Origin: Phycisphaerales bacterium
GTDB lineage: Bacteria; Planctomycetota; Phycisphaerae; Phycisphaerales; SM1A02
NCBI GenBank assembly: GCA_028278245.1
Contig: JANQEQ010000131.1
Span: 18,869-82,868, forward strand
DNA length: 64,000 bases
Reading direction: 5' to 3'
Part shown: positions 60,220 to 64,000 of the stretch, piece by piece
How positions within the stretch are numbered: the stretch's first letter is position 1
How the letters are laid out: each line of letters starts with the position of its first letter
The notes under the pieces: model-generated
What the model saw: only the letters and a program-made list of their open reading frames with translations
The model's database searches: none
Told to the model about the DNA's origin: nothing
Made by a program: the position numbers and the translations under genes

Positions 60220-63200
60220 GTGCTACGCATCATCATCAATCTGGTTTTGATTCTGGTCGTATTTGGGCTTGTTGCACTACCTGATGCAACTGCATCCATC
60301 AGTAAACAGGATGCCATGCAATGGCAAAGCGTCATACGTGCCGCAACGGACGAGGAAGGGAAGAAGCAGAAGGATACTGAAGAAGAGGAGGTTGAGAAAT
60401 CTGATACCGAGGTCGAGGATGATGAGAGTGAAGAGGAAGAGGAACTGACGCTGGAGCGCTTGTTCCCTGAAAAGAGCTTCTTTGGTCCTTCAGCGTACGC
60501 AATGGCGTTTTCCTGTGATGGACGGTATGCCGCGTATCTCTATCGGCCGTTCATCGAGCGGCGACACGGGTCGGATCTCTGGATCTACGACGTTGAATCA
60601 GGGGAAAGCAGGCGCATCACATCTGTTTCCGTTATGTCGAAGTTCCAGGAAGCGACACGTAAGGTGCGCGAGGATCGTATCGAAAAAGCCGGGAAGCGCG
60701 GAAAGGGAAAATCCGATGTTGATGAGGAAGAGAAAACCGATGCAAAGACCGACGATATCGTTACCGGCGAATGGAATGGTCTCCTTCATGGTAGTGAGGA
60801 ATTTGGAATCCCCCCAGAAGGGGTGGCATTCATATTGTCGCTCCAACTGGAATCCGATGGCGAAGTAGGTGGCACGTTTCGTTCCAGCATCGCCAATGCC
60901 ACGATCACAGAAGGCAATTATGACGCAGATAATAACGAGCTTACCTGCACGTTAATCGAGCCGGAGACCGGACTGATCGGTTCGCTGTTGGCAACGATCG
61001 ACAATGCATTAATGACCGGCACCATCACTACGGATGATCCCCCGGCAGTCTTCGAGATTTCCGCAGAACGTCAGACAACATCGGATGAACAGAATGATGA
61101 TGAAGACGGTGAGAATGGGGAGCATTCTGAAACTGCGGCAGAAGATCAAGTCAGTAAGGATGATGACAACGATAGTGACGCTGAGGATGAAAAGGAGACG
61201 GGAGAAGATACGGATGACGAAACCGATGATGAAGTGGATCTCGGTAACGTCGTCGATGATAAGGATGCAGAAGATGAGAAAGCGCCGCGCTATGGGGGCA
61301 TATCTTCCTTCGAATGGGCCCCAGAAACGAATGAATTGTTATTTGTTTCCGGTGGTGATGTGTACCAATATGCGATTGAATTGGATGAAATTACCCGCCT
61401 GACCAAGACCAGGGAACGTGAGCGTGGAGTGCAGTATCTTCCGGACGGATCAGGTTATACCTGCATGCGCGGTGAAGCCGTTCTGAAAGTCGTCTTTGGC
61501 AGCCATCTCGTAGAACAGCTCGATGCAAAATTCCCTGCGGGGGAGGAAATGGTTCGTTACGAACTGAGCCCGGACGGAACCCGAGTGGCCTTCGTCACAA
61601 CCAAGGGCGACAGTCCCTGGTCAAAAGGCCGATCAGTTAACATAGTCAACTACCGCCAGCGCTTTGCACAGGTAAAACAAGTGTCGCGTCACATGCCTGA
61701 TGATCCACGACCGAATCTGGATTGGTCGGTGTATCTCTACGAGTTTGAAGATCCGATGACCGAGGAGGGTGATCTTGGCAAGGTATTCAGTTTCACCCAG
61801 ACCGGACCCCGCGATGTTGTGAGTGCAACTGAATGGGCCCCGGATTCCAGTCGAATTGCATTCAGCGTTTTTGAGCAATCGAGCAATCTTATCCGTGTCC
61901 TCGTTGCTGCATTCCCCGAGAAAGATGAGGCTGATTCGGATACAGACGGCGAGGCTGCCGAAAGCGAAGACCAGGAAGATAACGCCGAGCATGAGGATGG
62001 GGGAGATATTGACGAAGACGCAGAACAGAAGAAAAAGGCAAGTGAGAATAAAGACGACGAACGTACATTTGAAGATGCCCGTGTTGTCTACCAGTTTTTC
62101 CACAATGGCGGACCAAACTCACCGAGAATGATGCAGCCCTATTATCTGCCCTGCAGTCGGAAAATCGCCATCGTTACGGAACTCAGTGGATTCCGGCACT
62201 TGCATATCCTGGATCCCATGTATGAACAGCTCGATCAGATCACACGCGGGCGCTATGAGGTGTATCCGCAGAGCATCTCCAAAGATCACCGACTGTTGTT
62301 CGTTACCTCAACGAAAGAACATCCAGCTCAGCGTGATATTTACCGTATTGAACTGGAAACCGGTCAGATGACGCGCATCAGTCCGATCGATGGATACTAC
62401 AGCAGGGTGGCGGTTAGTAATGATGGGAAAAATATTCTGGCAAACTTTGTCGATTACGGTGTGTTGACAGAACTTGTTGCTATTAACACCGAGCCGGAAG
62501 ATTTTCAGACGTTGACTGATTCTCACCCGGAGGAAGCTAAGGAACTGACCGAACCGGCTCCGGAGCTATTTACCTACCAGAATCGCCACGGCCAGGACAT
62601 CTACGGCCACATGTTCAAACCTGATGATTGGACACCTGAAGATCAGCGCCCACTGTTGATCTATGTCTACGGCGGCCCACTTGGTACTCGTAAGATGGTA
62701 ACCCGGGGAAGCTATTCAACAGACAGTTACTTCTTTGGGTATTACATGGCAAAGAAGCATGGTTATGTCACCTGTACGATCGATCCTCGCGGAGCCAGCG
62801 GGTATGGCGGTTTATATGAAAAATCGAATTTTGAGCAGGTCGGTAAGCCGCAGGTCGAAGATCTCGTCGATGGGGCGAAGTGGTTTGTTGAGAATCATGG
62901 CGTGGATGAGAAGCGCATCGGCATCCACGGTTGGAGTTTCGGCGGATTTCAGACTCAGATGTGTTTGTATACTGAGCCTGATGTCTTTGCCTGTGGCATC
63001 GCAGGTGCAGGCCCCACGGAGTGGGAAAACTACAACTCCTGGTACTCCACCGGCACCATTGGACAAAGCCGCGAGGGAGAGACCGATCTGGCTGAGTTCT
63101 CGTTATTACCCCTGGCGAAAAACCTGAAATCGCGACTGCTGCTTGCGCACGGTATGGAAGACAGTAATGTGCTTTACCAGGACACTGTGCGCGTGTACCG

Positions 63201-63435
63201 CGAACTACTCAAAGCAGGCAAGGAAACCCTCGTGGAACTCTTCCTCGATCCTACCGGCGGTCACGGAATGGGTGGTGATGTCAAAAGAATCGGACGGATG
63301 CGCAAGTATGAAGAGTTTCTGGTACGCAACCTCGGCATCTGGGAACCCCAGGTAGAAGAAGAGGAAGAAGATGTAGAAGAGGTCAAGGAGCCAGAGTCAA
63401 CAGTAGAAGAGGAAACGACGGAGGAAGATGAATAG
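60220..63435 (+). CDS. S9-family prolyl oligopeptidase-like peptidase with acidic inserts
   Basis: A 1071-residue secreted peptidase. From GTG 60220 there is a signal peptide (VLRIIINLVLILVVFGLVA). A TolB-like/PD40 propeller occupies the middle (FSCDGRYAAYLY, FEWAPETNELLFVSG, LSPDGTRVAFVT, EWAPDSSRIAFSV). The C-terminal hydrolase has the nucleophile in HGWSFGGFQTQ, the aspartate in LLAHGMEDSNVLY and the histidine in DPTGGHGMGGD, the S9 triad order. Three long Asp/Glu runs interrupt it: near residues 50-70, two in the propeller (QVSKDDDNDSDAEDEKETGE, DGEAAESEDQEDNAEHEDGG) and the last 30 residues. These acidic inserts suggest calcium binding or adaptation to salt. Possibly expressed with the upstream propeller gene. 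Confidence 0.88.
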   Translation: MLRIIINLVLILVVFGLVALPDATASISKQDAMQWQSVIRAATDEEGKKQKDTEEEEVEKSDTEVEDDESEEEEELTLERLFPEKSFFGPSAYAMAFSCDGRYAAYLYRPFIERRHGSDLWIYDVESGESRRITSVSVMSKFQEATRKVREDRIEKAGKRGKGKSDVDEEEKTDAKTDDIVTGEWNGLLHGSEEFGIPPEGVAFILSLQLESDGEVGGTFRSSIANATITEGNYDADNNELTCTLIEPETGLIGSLLATIDNALMTGTITTDDPPAVFEISAERQTTSDEQNDDEDGENGEHSETAAEDQVSKDDDNDSDAEDEKETGEDTDDETDDEVDLGNVVDDKDAEDEKAPRYGGISSFEWAPETNELLFVSGGDVYQYAIELDEITRLTKTRERERGVQYLPDGSGYTCMRGEAVLKVVFGSHLVEQLDAKFPAGEEMVRYELSPDGTRVAFVTTKGDSPWSKGRSVNIVNYRQRFAQVKQVSRHMPDDPRPNLDWSVYLYEFEDPMTEEGDLGKVFSFTQTGPRDVVSATEWAPDSSRIAFSVFEQSSNLIRVLVAAFPEKDEADSDTDGEAAESEDQEDNAEHEDGGDIDEDAEQKKKASENKDDERTFEDARVVYQFFHNGGPNSPRMMQPYYLPCSRKIAIVTELSGFRHLHILDPMYEQLDQITRGRYEVYPQSISKDHRLLFVTSTKEHPAQRDIYRIELETGQMTRISPIDGYYSRVAVSNDGKNILANFVDYGVLTELVAINTEPEDFQTLTDSHPEEAKELTEPAPELFTYQNRHGQDIYGHMFKPDDWTPEDQRPLLIYVYGGPLGTRKMVTRGSYSTDSYFFGYYMAKKHGYVTCTIDPRGASGYGGLYEKSNFEQVGKPQVEDLVDGAKWFVENHGVDEKRIGIHGWSFGGFQTQMCLYTEPDVFACGIAGAGPTEWENYNSWYSTGTIGQSREGETDLAEFSLLPLAKNLKSRLLLAHGMEDSNVLYQDTVRVYRELLKAGKETLVELFLDPTGGHGMGGDVKRIGRMRKYEEFLVRNLGIWEPQVEEEEEDVEEVKEPESTVEEETTEEDE

Positions 63436-63436
63436 C

Positions 63437-63468
63437 TAGCCATTGGGGCTAAATGTGCTTGGTAGCAC
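63437..63468. terminator. Two small hairpins between converging genes
   Basis: TAGCC-ATTGG-GGCTA (63437-63451) and GTGCT-TGGT-AGCAC (63455-63468) lie in the short spacer after the S9 peptidase stop. They may end transcription from both sides, but stems are only five bases long and no T runs follow. Confidence 0.35.
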
Positions 63469-63503
63469 GTAGCGCGGTAGGTCAATCCTCGCAAAGGCGA
63501 GAC

Positions 63504-64000
63504 TTAATCCTGATCTTCATCAGATGTTTCCGTTTCCGCCTCATCCTGTGGTACGTTTGCTTCGGGTGCGCGGGGATATCTTGGCGTATCGCTTGAGGCT
63601 TCAATGGTTGTAGTAGTACCAGAAAAGGTAATGTAGCGCGGCTGGCCGGTGATTGACTGGTTGGCAGCCTGTGGTCTGAGGGCAAAGGGGTAGCCGTTGA
63701 TCTGGCGATGGATGTAATCCGGTGCCCGGATGATCAGTGTTCCCTGGTAGTAGCGTATGGTTGCTGCTTCGCCACCCATTGAAGTCCATTCGTCAGGCTC
63801 GACTGTATCGAGAATGAGATCCATGATGGCCTGGGCCTTTTCGGCTTCTGTCGCGCGATCGGGATCACCGGTTGGACTGCCAAAGAGTCCACCACCACCG
63901 CCGCCTCCGCCACCACCGCCCCCTCCACCACCTCCGCCTCCACCAAAACCACCACCCCCACCCCCGCCGCCTCCACCACCTCCACCACCACCCTGACCAC
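63504..64000 (-). CDS. C-terminal part of a glycine-rich protein (cut by window edge)
   Basis: The frame ends at TAA 63504 and stays open to the window edge, so the start lies outside. Upstream of the first internal ATG (63824) the frame encodes a run of 15 glycines, a Phe and 19 more glycines, then LFGSPTGDPDRATEAEKAQA. The folded end (IMDLILDTVEPDEWTSMGGE, ATIRYYQGTLIIRAPDYIHR) resembles the repeated block seen in planctomycete secretin-like and large surface proteins (a DTxxPExW...G...LVV pattern); this resemblance is from memory and uncertain. The protein ends in acidic DEAETETSDEDQD. Opposite-strand poly-Pro frames here are shadows of the glycine run. Confidence 0.6.
   Translation of the reverse strand, partial: GQGGGGGGGGGGGGGGGFGGGGGGGGGGGGGGGGGGGLFGSPTGDPDRATEAEKAQAIMDLILDTVEPDEWTSMGGEAATIRYYQGTLIIRAPDYIHRQINGYPFALRPQAANQSITGQPRYITFSGTTTTIEASSDTPRYPRAPEANVPQDEAETETSDEDQD
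63889..63998 (-). repeat. GGN microsatellite coding poly-glycine
   Basis: About 110 bases made almost only of GGN codons on the minus strand (plus strand CCN), interrupted by one TTT. Codons vary (GGT, GGA, GGC, GGG), so the run is kept at protein level and not a pure slippage product. Confidence 0.75.

Noticed and set aside
63757..63996. Plus-strand poly-proline frame
   Set aside because: It is the complement of the glycine-codon tract of the minus-strand gene.

Overview
The window looks like a chromosome segment of a planctomycete, most likely of the Phycisphaerae type. This is an inference from gene content, not from a marker gene. The pointers are several secreted proteins ending in a dockerin-like calcium-loop repeat (CPADLNGDG...LGMWG) behind a Cys-rich GACC module, two PEP-CTERM-type C-termini ending in RRRR or KKRRR, a squalene-hopene cyclase, a lipid A type acyltransferase, a WXG100-like protein and acidic secreted hydrolases. 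I saw no rRNA, tRNA, CRISPR array, transposase or prophage. About 47 protein genes are supported; the outermost two are cut by the window edges.

Layout. 0-7 kb (minus strand): the start of a WXG100-like gene, an overlapping run (ABC ATPase, small unknown protein, YpsA/SLOG-like protein, small unknown protein), a single-domain response regulator, an LpxL-type acyltransferase, a membrane-anchored coiled-coil protein and a TolB-like lipoprotein. 7-10 kb: an RluA-type pseudouridine synthase and two secreted dockerin-like proteins with near-identical 3' ends. 9.9-14.4 kb: a saccharopine-pathway lysine catabolism locus whose lysine-ketoglutarate reductase, saccharopine dehydrogenase and ALDH7-type dehydrogenase resemble the animal/plant enzymes. 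14.6-20.4 kb: a FIST sensor protein, squalene-hopene cyclase, L-aspartate oxidase and a lipoprotein. 20.4-23.6 kb: an array of G/T-rich tracts each followed by a hairpin, then a large protein with seven RCC1-like and seven FG-GAP-like repeats. 23.6-26.6 kb: PilZ protein, small membrane protein, HslV protease and an M42-type peptidase. 26.6-33.8 kb: a two-component system, a VWA protein and a VIT/VWA protein, divergent from an ECF sigma factor with a C-terminal Cys/His segment. 34-35.8 kb: an apparently AT-rich pair, a methyltransferase overlapping an unknown protein. 35.9-42.3 kb: a membrane-anchored protein, an M3 peptidase fused to FKBP, a PepSY/FKBP/FKBP protein with a His/Asp tail, and a Rossmann-methyltransferase fusion. 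42.3-47.3 kb: loosely packed secreted proteins (dockerin-like and PEP-CTERM) in AT-rich DNA. 47.3-54.4 kb: guanylate kinase and an AddB/AddA-type recombination helicase-nuclease pair. 54.5-64 kb: PepSY membrane protein, membrane-anchored reductive-dehalogenase-like ferredoxin, a giant BNR/Vps10-type propeller, an S9 peptidase with acidic inserts, and the end of a glycine-rich gene.

How the genes work together. The clearest pathway is lysine to saccharopine to aminoadipate. The clearest physical theme is cell-envelope and extracellular biology: four dockerin-like/GACC proteins, two PEP-CTERM proteins, VIT/VWA proteins under likely two-component and sigma control, and FKBP folding domains attached to a peptidase or a metal-binding tail. 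The most novel-looking items are the GACC/dockerin module family, the M3-FKBP fusion with its FKBP-rich neighbour, the G-rich/hairpin array (with a related-looking in-frame insertion in the cyclase gene) and the methyltransferase plus unknown-protein pair.
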